Positions 1 to 13,500 of a DNA stretch of 64,000 bases are shown piece by piece. The position numbers and the translations under genes are program-made. The notes under the pieces were generated by a model. That model saw only the letters and a list, made by a program, of their open reading frames with translations, did no database searches and was not told the DNA's origin. The stretch's first letter is position 1, and every line of letters begins with the position of its first letter. The stretch comes from Cepaea nemoralis (taxonomy: Eukaryota; Mollusca; Gastropoda; Stylommatophora; Helicidae), in contig JACEFZ010004195.1 in the NCBI GenBank assembly GCA_014155875.1, forward strand, positions 89,501 to 153,500, in the 5' to 3' direction.

Positions 1-127
1 GTGTGGGTGCCGGTCGTTCACAGAGCAATTGCAAACTAATGAACGTAAACTTCTCAAGATGTCACAAACAGCCAAAAAATGTTAGGGTTGACTGTGATGT
101 CCTGCAAGGGGATATGCAACTAACTTT
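1..127 (+). mobile_element. SINE family 1, 3' fragment
   Basis: Matches the family 1 body (GCAATTGCAAACTA, GTTGACTGTGATGTCCTGC, GGATATGCAA). The head lies outside the window. Confidence 0.65.
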
Positions 128-382
128 ATTTTTTTATTATTTGGCCGGAAAAAAAAATGTCTGTTTACATATGCATGTGTACTAACAAATTTTTTATCTG
201 TTTACATTGTTAGCATTATCTACTAACCTATCTGTGTGGTCTGTTTGAGTATTTGCATATCTAATTCAGTTGCCTGCATTATTATATTTATGTTAATAAT
301 GTTATCTTTTCCAATTATCTGCCTTGTCTTGTTTTACACACCTGGTTTATATTTCTTATTTATCTGTCCCATCTCATTTCAG

Positions 383-508
383 CTTTGTGCTTTGAAAGCC
401 CAGGTTGACAGTGACACTGAAACAATCCAAAGATTCTCACAAGAGAAGAGCGAACTCATCGGAAGCATCGGGGAGCTGCAAGCCAAGATTTGGAGCCTAG
501 AAGGACAG
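383..508 (+). CDS. LMNTD1: LMNTD1-like exon a (coiled coil, 42 codons)
   Basis: A pyrimidine-rich tract and TTTCAG acceptor end at 382, and the donor CAG|GTAATG starts at 509. The exon is phase 0 at both ends. It encodes a heptad-patterned helix running from LCALKAQ to WSLEGQ, as in coil 2 of intermediate-filament rods. The preceding frame has no plausible start, so this is an internal exon and the gene begins outside the window. Confidence 0.75.
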
Positions 509-1545
509 GTAATGTCATTCTTGCGCACAAAGTAATAGATTACATTGTTCTGACAAACAATACTTTTAAGTGAGTATTGTACTTTGTGTCCAAAAATCTG
601 TTAATCTAAATACATATTGGGGTTAACGTCTTTCTCCATAATCCCATATATTCTCGTGAGTAACGTAACCTGTGCGAGAATCAGTAACAGTCCTCGCCGC
701 ATTGGTAACTTATGGGGTATGTGAGCCGGTCGCTTAGAATGCAATGGCAAGTTACTGAGCGTTATCTTGCCTAGTACATCAACAGCAGCTGAAAAATGCT
801 GATGTTGACTGCAACGTCCTATAAGGGATATGCAAAAAAAAAAAAACATACATATAAGAGACACAAGCTTGAGACCACAAGCAATATCTGTGCATGTGAA
901 CTTATTGAAGTTTATGGCTCACCTCTAAAGTTGGATATGGCTTGCTATAATATTGGTATAATTATAGAATAGTCAGTACCATGTCTCCCATGTTGACCCA
1001 GCTATCATATTGATATAATTATAGAATAGTCAGTACCATGTCTCCCATGTTGACCCAGCTATCATATTGGTGTAATTATAGAATAGTCAGTAGCATGTCT
1101 CCCATGTTGACCCAGCTATCATATTGGTATATTTATAGAATATTCAGTACCATGTCTCCCATGTTGACCCAGCTATCATATTGGTATATTTATAGAATAT
1201 TCAGTACCATGTCTCCTATGTTGACCCAGCCTAAAATGGGTACTAGGAAATGAGATGGGAAGTCAAGGCAGCCGATATGGTGTTGACCGCTTCACCCAGT
1301 GAGGGACTTTTGGACTATACCACCATGTGGGGCTAGAACCTTGTACTCCTGACAATGTGTAGATGAGTTTTCTCTGTCTCTGTCTCTCTCCCTCCCTCTC
1401 TGTCTGTCTCTCTCTGTCTCTCTCCCTCCCTCTCTCCTGTCTCTCTCCTTCTCTCTCTCTCTCCATCTCTGTCTCTCTCTCTCTCTCTCTCTCTCCTTCT
1501 CTCTCTCTCTCTACACATGTAAAAAGGTTTTCTGCTCTCTCTCTC

Positions 1546-1579
<34 letters not shown>

Positions 1580-1605
1580 ATGACATGTAAAAAGGTTTTC
1601 TACTA

Positions 1606-1696
<91 letters not shown>

Positions 1697-1758
1697 TTCT
1701 CTCTTTCAAGACATGTAACAGGTCTTCTACTCTCTCTCTCTCTCTCTCTTTCTCTCTT

Positions 1759-1790
<32 letters not shown>

Positions 1791-4700
1791 TCAAGACATG
1801 TTAAAGGTTTTCTATCCTCTCTCTCTCTCTGTCTCTTTCTCTCTTTCTCAGGACATGTAAAGAGATTTTCTTCTCTCTCTCTCTCCCTACCCCCTCCCCC
1901 CTCTCTCTCACACACACACACACTGCCTCCACCCTCTCTCTCCTTCTCCCTCTGTCTTTCTCAGCTCTCTTTCAGGTGTAGAAATTGATCCTTTAATGTT
2001 GTCACTTTTAATATTCATTTATAACTTATTACCGATTTCCCCTTAAAGTTATGTTGTAATCATCGTAAACATGTCGGAGTTGTAGTTAATTTACTGACTT
2101 CCCCATCATCGTAAACATGTTGGAGTTGTAGTTAATTTACTGACTTCACCTTAAAGTTATGTTGTAATCATGGTTTACATGTTGGAGCTGTTGTATATAA
2201 AGTGCCTCATTTTGGTAACACTTCAACAGATTGCAAGTCTTCAACATCAGAAGCAAACTCTGCAGGAAACACTTACATTTGAGCGCAAACAAGCAGCAGA
2301 CAATATTCTTCAACTGGAGAAAAAGCTTCGAGATGTTCAAGACATGCTGGTCACAAAGATGTTTGAGGTCACCAGTGCTCGTGAATCGAACATTCCGCTG
2401 AAAGCTGAGATTGAAGCACTGAAGGTGTTGCTCGAGGAAGAAGAGGCCAGGTAGAGTAGACAGGGAATATTTTAAGGAAACTTGAAAATAAACATATATA
2501 TGCTGGTTATATATGCTAGACATAAGGACAGTTGAAGGACAGCAGACATCGGCAGTGTGAATGCTGCCTCCACAGGGAAAACTTGATATGAAACTAAGCC
2601 ATTTTAGAAAATCAGTGTGCAGAAATGATATATTTTTGAAGTGACAATAGAATAGTGCAAGTTAACTAGTACTGCAAATATAAAATGTGTTTCTAAAGCA
2701 AAATAATCTATGAAATGTATTTCAGTAACATGGAAGTGTGTTTTTACACAGTATCTAAACTATTAAAAAAGTATTATAGCTAATGTAATTTGGCTCTAGG
2801 GTGCAACCTAATCAACTAATGGGTGCAGGGTTACATACTAATGTTGGAAATACTATTTCCGAATTAATATTTTCCATTAGTTCAGGATATTGTGTCATGT
2901 TGAGTTAATCAGTTCAAAGACTGTCATGAGGTTATTGTTTAGCATATCACACAACTATAAATCTAGCTTTCTGATTGTCTGTGACCTTAATCTTGGAAAA
3001 TTAACTTGTGAAGGGTGAGCTATCAGTATTTGGGGTTCAGATTTTGAAATATATGCGATGGCAGGCTATCTCATACCACACTTGTTGTTTAAATTAATCC
3101 TGGCTATACATTTCGCAACTTTGTATGAATATATTTAATAAATATTTGAAAATTTTGGATACCTAAAGATGACCATCATATGAAAACTTGAATGGAGAGA
3201 AAAATCATATACCAAACATGAGAAAGTCTTTACTTCCTGTAAGAGTTAATGCGGCAGTCACTATTGTTTTATTTATGGTGGAGTGACATGTTTAACAAAC
3301 TTCATACTAATATGTGGACTGAATGAATAATGTGACAACCCAGGCAAAGGTGAACTCAGTTCAGCACATCACTGGCATCATGTGATTAACTTCTAATACA
3401 CTTAATATAGAGAGCTGATGCAGCGCAGAGGAATGCCTGGCCAAGCAACTAGAATGCCAGATTCTCCTTTGGAAGACCCGGGTTTGGATTCTCAGTAATG
3501 TGTGGATTTTTTTTTCTGTCAGGGGCAAAAAGAAAACCCTAACCTGCACAGTTTGCGGTGACTGCACTAGCCAGGCGGCCTTAATTCCTCAGACTCAAGA
3601 CCCCCCCCCCCCCCTGCCATACACCGTAGGTACTATATAGGCAGCAGATGACAGGTGCAGTTCAGTGAATAGCTTTGTTTGCCGACCAGCCCAACCATAA
3701 TGTGTTGAAAGTCTCCATTTTGAATTGACCTGGATTCCCAGGTTGACCCAGCCTAAAATATGCACCAGGAAATGTCCTGGCAAGTACGGGAGGCTGGTGT
3801 AATTTTGACCACATCACTCATTGAGCACCAATATTAATCACATCACTCAGTTATTCAGTTATCAGTTGGGGTATCTTCATTGCACTCCGGACAGGTCCAT
3901 AGGTGCTCAGATCCTCCCCCCAGCATATGCATCAGCGTCCAGTGGCTAATAGTGCCAGTTCTGTGTTTGTTGATGAGGCACCTCGTTTTCCCGATGTACC
4001 TTTCGCGTCTGGCCGTGCCGATTCTTACTCCCAAGTCTTTCATCCTGGACAGCGATGTGGATTCACTAATGTCAAAGTCCTCTGTTCACATCACTCATTG
4101 AGCACCAATATTGACCACATCACTCACTTAGCACCAATATTGACCACATCACTCACTGAGCACCAATATTGAGCACATCACTCACTGAGCACTAATATTG
4201 ACCACATCACTCACTGAGCACCAATATTGACCACATCACTCACTGAGCACCAATATTGAGCACATCACTCACTTAGCACTAATATTGACCACATCACTCA
4301 CTGAGCACCAATATTGACCACATCACTCACTGAGCACCAATACTGACCACATCACTCACTGAGCACCCATATTGACCACATCACTCACTGAGCACCAATA
4401 TTGAGCACATCACTCACTTAGCACTAATATTGACCACATCACTCACTTAGCACCAATATTGAGCACATCACTCACTTAGCACTAATATTGACCACATCAC
4501 TCACTGAGCACCAATATTGACCACATCACTCACTGAGCACCAATATTGAGCACATCACTCACTGAGCACCAATATTGAGCACATCACTCACTGAGCACCA
4601 ATATTGAGCACATCACTCACTGAGCACCCATATTGAGCACATCACTCACTGAGCACCAATATTGAGCACATCACTCACTGAGCACCAATATTGAGCACAT

Positions 4701-7462
4701 CACTCACTGAGCACCAATATTGAGCACATCACTCACTGAGCACCCATATTGAGCACATCACTCACTGAGCACCAATATTGAGCACATCACTCACTGAGCA
4801 CCAATATTGACCACATCACTCACTGAGCACCAATATTGAGCACATCACTCACTGAGCACCCATATTGAGCACATCACTCACTGAGCACCCATATTGAGCA
4901 CATCACTCACTGAGCACCAATATTGACCACATCACTCACTGAGCACCCATATTGAGCACATCACTCACTGAGCACCCATATTGACCACATGAGCACCAGT
5001 CTGTCTATAAAATATGGGGCTAGCACTATATACCAAGGCAGCATAGTGACTAGCAGACTTGCCTGCTGGCCCATGGGTCAGGAGTTCAAATTCACATTGA
5101 GGTGCATAATTAAAATTTACCTAGGCTTGAAGGTCAATCCCGCCTAAAACCAGTACCAAGAAATGTCTTGGGCAGTAAAGGGGGCCAGTGTAATATTGAC
5201 CACATCAGCCCTGGTGTGCCAGCTGCTCTATACAAATATGGGACTAGTACCAAATGCCCAGTATGCCTGAATAGAATTTCTAGATTGGACAAGGTATCAC
5301 ATCTGTTCTTTAATTTTATTTGTATATTGCTTATGACTAATCTTTGTTTGCTGTAGCAGTCTGTGCTTTGTATAGTTTTTTGCGACTTTTAAGGCATTTG
5401 GAAATCTGTTGATGAGGATGTAATCAGTCTGGTTTCTGATCATATGGTCAAGACTCCTCTGTGTCCATAATCTCCTCAGATGTTGTTGATACTACGTGTT
5501 TCCAATAAAAATATCATGTTCTTTTGCCTATTGTACAACTGTACAAGACTGCAACCTCTTTCATTCTGTTCCCCTAGTACATATTTGCCTACTGTGTATC
5601 CATCCTGTTGATTTTTAACGTTAACATTAAAGTCACCCATTATGATATTTAATTCTAAATACTTTCATTTCTTGAAAATCTCCAAATCATTACAATATTC
5701 ATTAATGCTATTATCACTGCTATCTGTTGTTGGTGCATACACTTGTATGATGTTGAGGTCAAAAGGTCTGCACTTAGCTTTACCAATAATATTTTATCTG
5801 ACACAGTCCAATATCCTTTGACAGATGTTGATCTCTCCTTATCCATTATAAGTGCTATCCCTCGCTGTTTTTTCACTCTACCAGAATGTATTATGTTATA
5901 TTCCTCTGATGTTATCATGCCCATTCCTTTCCATCTGGTCTCACATATACTTAAAATGTTAATATTCAGTCTTCTCATTTCTTTCTTAAAGTTATTCACT
6001 TTGCCATCTTCACTCATAGTTCTAACGTTCCACGTTCCCACTTTAAATGTTGTTAGTATTTTGCGCTCAGTCACTTGCTGAAGGTCTGGAGTCACCTGAT
6101 GCACATGACAACCCCTACCAGGCAAGGCTACTCCTGTGGAACACCCATTTACACCATTTCTATGATTCTCTTTTGAACGAAACATGACTTTCTTAGAATT
6201 TGTAAAGAAGGTAGTTTGCCATTGCTTTCCTTCCTAGCAGTGAGCATACTGGTCGATGACTGGAGCCATTGTCTCCAAAAAGATTGGAGACCATAACTTA
6301 CAATTATCTGTCAGCTGCTCTTCAATTTCATCAACCACCTGCACCCATTGCTTCATGTGACCCTGATGAGGTGCTAAACAGGTAATCCACCTTGCCCAAG
6401 GGTGTCCCGTAGGCTAGTGGAGGGAAGGAGGCACTTACTTCTTCTTTGATAGGGGATACTTGAAAGAGGTAAATAATTAAGTATGATACACTCCACTTGA
6501 AAGAGCAATGTAGGAGAAGTTGTCTGTACTGCATAGGAAAATTAAATGCGTAATTTATAAGGGTAGTTAATATTTGCCGGTCTCTCTGGCTGAGGGGTTA
6601 CACCACTTTCTCCGTAATCCTGTAATCACGTAGCGGGCGAGAACTGGGAGCGGTTTGTCCCCCGCTGGTGACTTGCGGGATAACTGAGCCAGCCGCTCAG
6701 AAAGCAATGGCAAACTACTGAGCGTAATCTTGCCAAGAAATCAACAGACAGCTGAAAGATGCTGCTGTTGACAGCGATGTCCTGTAAAAGGATATGCGAA
6801 TTTTTATTTTAAAAAGTTAATATTTGTTGATAAACTATATTTCTGTCCCAGGTAGTAGTTAATTTAACCCACTCCGTCAAACCTGTTTCTTTAACTCCTG
6901 TTACTTTGTACAATTATTATTTTAACTCACTCTGCTCAGCTGTTTCAATAACTCCTATTTCATAGTCATTTTTTTAAATCCACTCTGTTCCAGTGATATT
7001 TTTTTAACTCCTACCTTGTACAAGTATTACTTTAACCCACTGTACCCCACCAGGTTTCTTTAACTCCTTCTATCTTGTACATTTATTACTTTAACCCCTT
7101 CTAACTATGACTGTAGCTGATTTAACTTTCCAAGACAGAAAGAGTTAATAAATTGTTCCTAACTATTGCTTACATGTTTAGGCTGCAAGCTGCAACATCT
7201 ACAGCTCATACAAGAATGCCTGAGCTGCCAACAACAAGTGATATTCTAAGGACCAACTCCCTCACTGCCCTGAATGCAGCATCAAGTCACCTAACACCTG
7301 GTGCTAGCAGTTTTGTGCAGAGGTTGACAGAGAGTAGGAGAGCTAATACCTTAGGTCAGGCCAATTTACAAAATGTGACTGCTAGTTCTCTTGTAAGATT
7401 CCCAGTCGTCTTCTTCTTCTTCTTCTTCTTCTTCTTCTTCTTCTTCTTCTTCTTCTTCTTCT

Positions 7463-7509
<47 letters not shown>

Positions 7510-10500
7510 TTCGTCATCATCATCATCTATCTGTTCTTCATCTGTAGTGGAAACCAACCCACTGTGGAATTCCTGGAAATGAAGTCAGAGGAGCTAGCAG
7601 AGGCTGGAGGAAACCTCAAGCAGCCCTATCCATCCCACAGTTGTAGGGAGCTTAAAACACTTATAATATGTGAGGACAAACTGGAGGAAAGAAACACAAA
7701 TAACAGGCCAGAATATGACAGCATAAATGAGCTTGGTTGGGCAATGTTATTGGGGTGACACAAAACAGTGCTGGGGCAATGTTACTGAGATAGCACAACA
7801 CAGTGCTGGGGTAATGTTATTGAGATAACACAACACAGTGCTGGGGTAATGTTATTGAGATAACACAAAACAGTGCTGGGGCAATGTTATTGAGATAACA
7901 CAGTGCTGGGGCAATGTTATTGAGATAACACAGTGCTGGGGTAATGTTACTGAGATAACACAATGCTGGGGTAATGTTATTGAGATAACACAACACAATG
8001 CTGGGGCAATGTTATTGAGATAACACAACACAATGCTGGGGCAATCTTATTGAGATAACACAACACAGTGCTGGGGTAATGTTATTGAGATAACACTACA
8101 CAGTGTTGGGGTAATGTTATTGAGATAACACAACACAATGCTGGAGCAATGTTACTGGGGTTATTCATCTTTCATTGTGAGGTGCACCATGACTCACAAG
8201 CATATGTTGCCTTTGATTGGTTTTGCTGGTGTTGTGCCAAAGGTTCTCAACCATATCAGCAGAAACGACGCCAACAACCACACCAGCAGAAACAACGCCA
8301 ACAACCACACCAGAACATGGCAACATGATGGCAACAAGCACATTAACACAGGTTTACAACACATCACAGTACCTCAGAAGTCGGAGTGGGTTGGCCTGAT
8401 GGTGAGCGACACTGGTATAAGAGAAAGTACATCCACAAGCAAACAAATTACACTAAGGCACTAGAAGTAGTAGCATATGTATGGACTACGCTTGAGTTCA
8501 AAGCGAGCAAATGCGACACAAAGAACAATACATCACAAAATTGCTGTTTCTGCTGAATTTTCAGATTCAAACTCTGTTCTCTCACCTTCACACTTGACTG
8601 TGAAACAATTCATATTTTATGTTATTACTGAACAATGACCTGGAAGTGTTTGTGCAGAGCTTGACTGAATGGGAACATGTAATACACTTAATTTAACCTT
8701 CTTAATCATGAAGAAAAACTTATAAACATCTGGCAGATAGAAATACCAATGAGCACGATTACAAGAAACAAATTAAAACCATCGACTGATTACAGAAATT
8801 AGATTTAGATAGTCAAGATTTTTTGGTCACTTTAACAAGAAGAAATAAAGTAGAGAACTTAGTGACAACTGGCAATATTGTAGAGAAAAGAACAAGGGAA
8901 AGGCAGAAAAGTAAATATCTGGATGACTTGGTCACATGTCACAACTGAGACAAAAACACAGAGCTAATCCATGACTGGTGATCGTGTGAGATAGCAAACC
9001 ATGACCGTCCACAAATATTGGCATGGCACATGATGATGATGTCGACTGGGGTTTATTCATGCTTGAAGACATTTATAGATATAAATTATTATTCAAAATA
9101 AGTCCTTTATTATCTGATATTTTCCAGGAGACATCAGCCCAGGATATCGCAGTGATCTATATTGTGACTACAGCACATCATACATTCCAGATGAGTTGTA
9201 TTCTTGTGGAGAGGGCGCAATGACTGGTGATGCAGGTTACTACAGAGAACTTACCGATGATGATTTGTACAAGCATGAATTCTCCCAGTATGCACCAGGA
9301 CCTCAGTATCTCTATGAAAGCTCACCTAGCCTGAGCAGGCTCCACATCGAGTCCTCCCTGCCTGTGAATTCCCGCGTTGTAGGTCCCATTCCAGTCAGGG
9401 CCAGTTCTGCACCAGGTAGTGCCTTCTGTCTTTAAACATTGATGGGAGGGGCAGTCCGAAAGTTGTTTTTATAATGGTTAGTTGCATATCCTTTACAGGA
9501 CATAGCTGTCAACACCAGCATCTTTTTACTGTTTGTGATTCCTGGGCAAGTTTACATTCAGTAGTTTGCCATTGATTTCTAATGACCGGCACGCATAGCA
9601 TTTCATACGAAACCAACGCGAGGCGGCCTGCTGTGAAATTGCCCGTAGCTGTGATGCGAACGCAGTTTACGAGATTATGAACTGCGTGCGTAACCCCTTC
9701 ATAATGGTACAAGTGTAATGATATTGTTTTAAAGTAACAGCCAAGGACCTTTCTACAGCCCTGGTAGCTTATTGGGTATATGTTGTCAGCCTCAAGTTGT
9801 ATATAGACCCGTAGACACTCCGTGAGTCATGTGATCAATATCACGCCAAACATCTTTACTTGCCAGGACATATCCTGGCATCTATTTTAGGCTGGGTCGA
9901 CCTGGGAGGTCAGGTCAATGTAAGAGAATCCACCTGCCATTGTATTGCTGTGTAATACATATGTGTAATAGGTGTAATACGAGGGTAAGTTAATAAGTTA
10001 GTCACAAATGGCTGTAGAAAAATAACTAAATATGATAACAACTTGAAACCAGTTTATTTTTATACATACATTGTCCTTTTATTTCTCAACATAATTTCCA
10101 CCAACATTGATGCACTTATCCCATCGTTTTATCAGTCCTCCTAAACCGGCTGCATAGAACTGCGTGCTCTGTTTTCTAAACTATGTTTTCACTTTACATT
10201 CAACTTTGGCATCATTCGCGAAATGTCTCCTGCCAAGGTGGGTTTTCAGTGTTTATGCTGACAAATGTTTGTCCCGTAAAGCAGTGATAAGCTGGGTAGA
10301 AAAAGTTACGAGGGCGAGTCAATAAGTAAATCACACAGTTCTGTGGGATGGCAGGTAAACTGAGCACGCAGTTCTATGCAGCCAGTTTGGGAGGACTGAT
10401 AAATCTATGGGATAAGTGCATCAATGTTGGTGGAAATTATGTTGAGAAATAAAGGGACATTGATGTACACAAATAAACTGGTTTCAGGTTGTTATCATAT

Positions 10501-13500
10501 TTAGTTATTTTTCTACAGCCATTTGTGACTTATTTATTAACTTACCCTCGTACATATGTGTAACAGGCGTAATACATATGCATAGCACAAATGTGTAACA
10601 GATGTTAGCGGTGATGTGATTTGGATATTGCTTCCCCAGTTGAGTGTTCTGTTTCTTCTTCTTCTTCTTCTGCGTTCATCCGGATTTTTTTTCAGATGTG
10701 ATTGCGTTGTGCCTGTTTACAGCAGAGCTGCGTTCTTGCGCCATCAGGCCGACACATCCGACGTCTGTGGGCATTTGTTGACCGGGTTAACCTTCTCGGG
10801 GGTTTCTTAGGACGTTTGAATCTCACTGTTGTGGTGATATCCATTTCGTGCCAATAGGACACTTTTTCCACCGTTTATGAAGCCCACACAGTGAGCTTTT
10901 GATTCGGACTTTTCACGTAATGGATTTGCTATCCAAGCAATATTCCATTTCGTGTCACTAGGACACTTTTTCCACCATTTACGAAGCCCACACAGTGAGC
11001 TTTTGATTCGGACTTTCCACGTAATGGATGTGCTATCCAAGCAATATTCCATTTCATGCCTCTGGGACGCTTTTGTAACCGACATACCTGTGGTATGAAG
11101 TGTGGCAGTCTAAATACATCTTCATGCATCTTTAGATGTCAACCTGAATGTAGTTAAAGTAAGCTGTAGTCAACTTGAGCTTGTTGATATCTCCATAGAG
11201 CTTGTCCTCAAATGAAGCAGGCGTGGGCCAAAATATCTTTCTCTGTTCTGCATATATTGGGCACTCCTGCAGCAAATGTTTAGCTGTCATTTTACCAGTT
11301 CCACAATTACATTCATCGGTATCTCCTATCTTTAGTTTATTGAACAAGTGGTGTTTCAGCCTGTTATGTCCTGTGCGGAGTCTGAAGATTGCTACTTGTT
11401 CTCTTCGGTAGAGTTTGTAATATGCATCATCCTTCTGGTGGCCTGGATGCTCTGATTCCCATTTGGTTCTATAAGTGCTTTTTATAAACCTTTTTGCCTC
11501 ATTATAGGTTATGTCTATGTCAGGCTGTGGTAATCGTCCACCCTCTTTTGCTAGTCTGTCAGCCTCTTCATTTCCAGGTATACTGCAATGTGATGGGATC
11601 CACTGTATTACAACTTTTTTGGATTTCTGGCATAGACCATGGAGTGCTGCTCTTAGGTCAGCTAGTTCTGTGCTGTTTTTGCTCTTCAGTATTGAGACAG
11701 CTGACTTTGCATCTGTGAAGATAGCTATTTGCTTCTCTTTATTTTCCTCCATCAAGAGCATTTCTGCTGCAGTTTTCAAAGCCTCTACCTCCGCTTTGAA
11801 GTTACTTGAAAATTTTCCAGTTACCACTGACTTTGTTTTTATCACTCCATTTTTTAAATTAAGGAGAATTCCTCCTCCTCCATTTTTAATTGAATCTTTG
11901 GCTGATCCATCTGTATATGCATGGGTCCAATTGCTGCTTGGGTAATGTTCTTTTATGTAGTTGAGGGTTATTTTTCTTCTTTCAGTTTCATTCTGAGTGT
12001 TCTTTTTCTCAATACCAGGAATGTTTTCTATCATCTCAGGCAGTTGCTGCTGTCTCCAAGCTGGGAAGTTGTGTGCATTGTAAATGGGCTTGACTGTTGA
12101 TATGTTAAGTATGGGATCTGCCCTAATCTTTCGTTTTGCAGTTTCTACAAAGTTGCTACGCTTCAGTCTTCCTTTTCCAAAACCATTAAACCTGTTATAC
12201 ATAGGGTGGTCTGTCAATCTTCTAAATTTTTCTGCTTGTTGCTGGGCTCTGCTATCTCTTCTGTCCTGCATTGGTTGTAAACAAGTGATCTTTTCTAGTT
12301 CATTAATAGGCGTTGTCTTCAGGCTTCCAGTTATGATTCGCATTCCTTGGTTTTGGACTCTACTTATTTTGTTAAAGTTTGACTTAGCTGCTGTTGCCCA
12401 AGCTGCAATGCCATATTCCAGTACTGGCCTCACCCGTCCAGTATATAACTTCTTGAGAACTTTCTCATCTGCTCCCCACGTTGTACCAGCAAGCTTTTTC
12501 ATGATTGCCATTCTCTGCCTTGCTCTTGTTCGATTTTTCTCAACCTGTGTCTTCCATGTCAGGCGACGATCAAAGGTGACTCCTAGATAGTTTGGATTTT
12601 CTTCATGGCGCAATATTTTTCCATTCAATACCAGCTTAGGTTGCTGAGTTTTATTTGAGAGGGAGAACACTGTGCATGTTGTTTTCTCCTCACTTATCTT
12701 CACTAGCCATGATTTTGACCAGTCCTCTAGCGCTAATAAGGCTTGCTGTATTCTGCTGTTAGCTGTACTAATATATTCTTCAGATGTCCATATGGCTAGG
12801 TCATCTGCAAAGGAGGATGTGTGTACTCTGGCTGGAAAATTTTCTGTGATGTCATTTATATATGCTAGGAATAATGTTGGTGAAAGAACTCCTCCTTGGG
12901 GGACACCTTGCTCCAACAGCATCATTTTGCTTGTTTGTCCTTGTACTTTTGTCCTGGCAGTTCTGTTCTCAAGGTAGTGGCTGATCCATTTATACATTTT
13001 TCCACAAACATGCATTTTTTGCAGTTTTACTTTCAGTCCTTCCTTCCATACTTTATCAAATGCTTTTTCTAAATCTATCCAGACTGCTAGTGTGTGCTTT
13101 TTCTCTTGGAAGGCATCCTCTATTTCCTGAGCTATATAGGTTATTTGATCTTCAGTGGATCTGTACTTTCTGAATCCTGCTTGGTGTGGTGTTAAGAGTT
13201 TGTTTTCTTCCAGATGCCATGTTAGCCTGCCATTGATAATGCGTTCCATTAATTTTCCTACACAGCTAAGTAGACTGATAGGTCGATAGCCATTTGGTTC
13301 TTCCAGGTCTTTTCCTTTCTTTGGGACTGGTATTAGTATAGCTTCCTTCCATGCCTGTGGGACTATTCCTCTCTTCCAGCTGTTATTTAGGACTGCTAGT
13401 AGTTTCTTCTTTGCCTTGGTGCCTAGTCCTATTAGCATTTCATTTGTGATTCCATCCTTTCCTGGTGATTTCTTCTTTTTTAGGGTATTCATTGCCTGTT

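Noticed and set aside
1333..1921. Arg/Glu or Ser/Leu repeat proteins
   Set aside because: Translations of CT microsatellites. The same applies at 15,370-16,170 and 37,900-38,270.
960..5000. CRISPR-like arrays of regular short repeats
   Set aside because: Units are directly adjacent without unique spacers, there are no cas genes, and the window is clearly animal nuclear DNA.
5168..5356. Small frame starting MGSKGGQ
   Set aside because: It starts inside a SINE family 2 copy and shows no domain or splice support.
6576..6660. Functional tRNA gene at the SINE head
   Set aside because: A- and B-box-like motifs are present, but the cloverleaf is not complete and the sequence continues into the SINE body.
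7366..7557. Poly-Glu or poly-Phe protein
   Set aside because: Translation of the (CTT)n microsatellite.
7545..7758. Exon-like stretch after a strong pyrimidine tract and TGTAG acceptor
   Set aside because: It encodes HCGIPGNE and related LINE RNase H residues with a frameshift, so it is a retroelement scrap next to a (CTT)n run.
8190..8401. Possible exon with a Thr/Pro repeat and an ATG|GTGAGC donor
   Set aside because: The donor end lies in a SINE-like family 3 fragment (reverse complement of 42,000 and 51,150), and no frame gives the phase needed by exon d.
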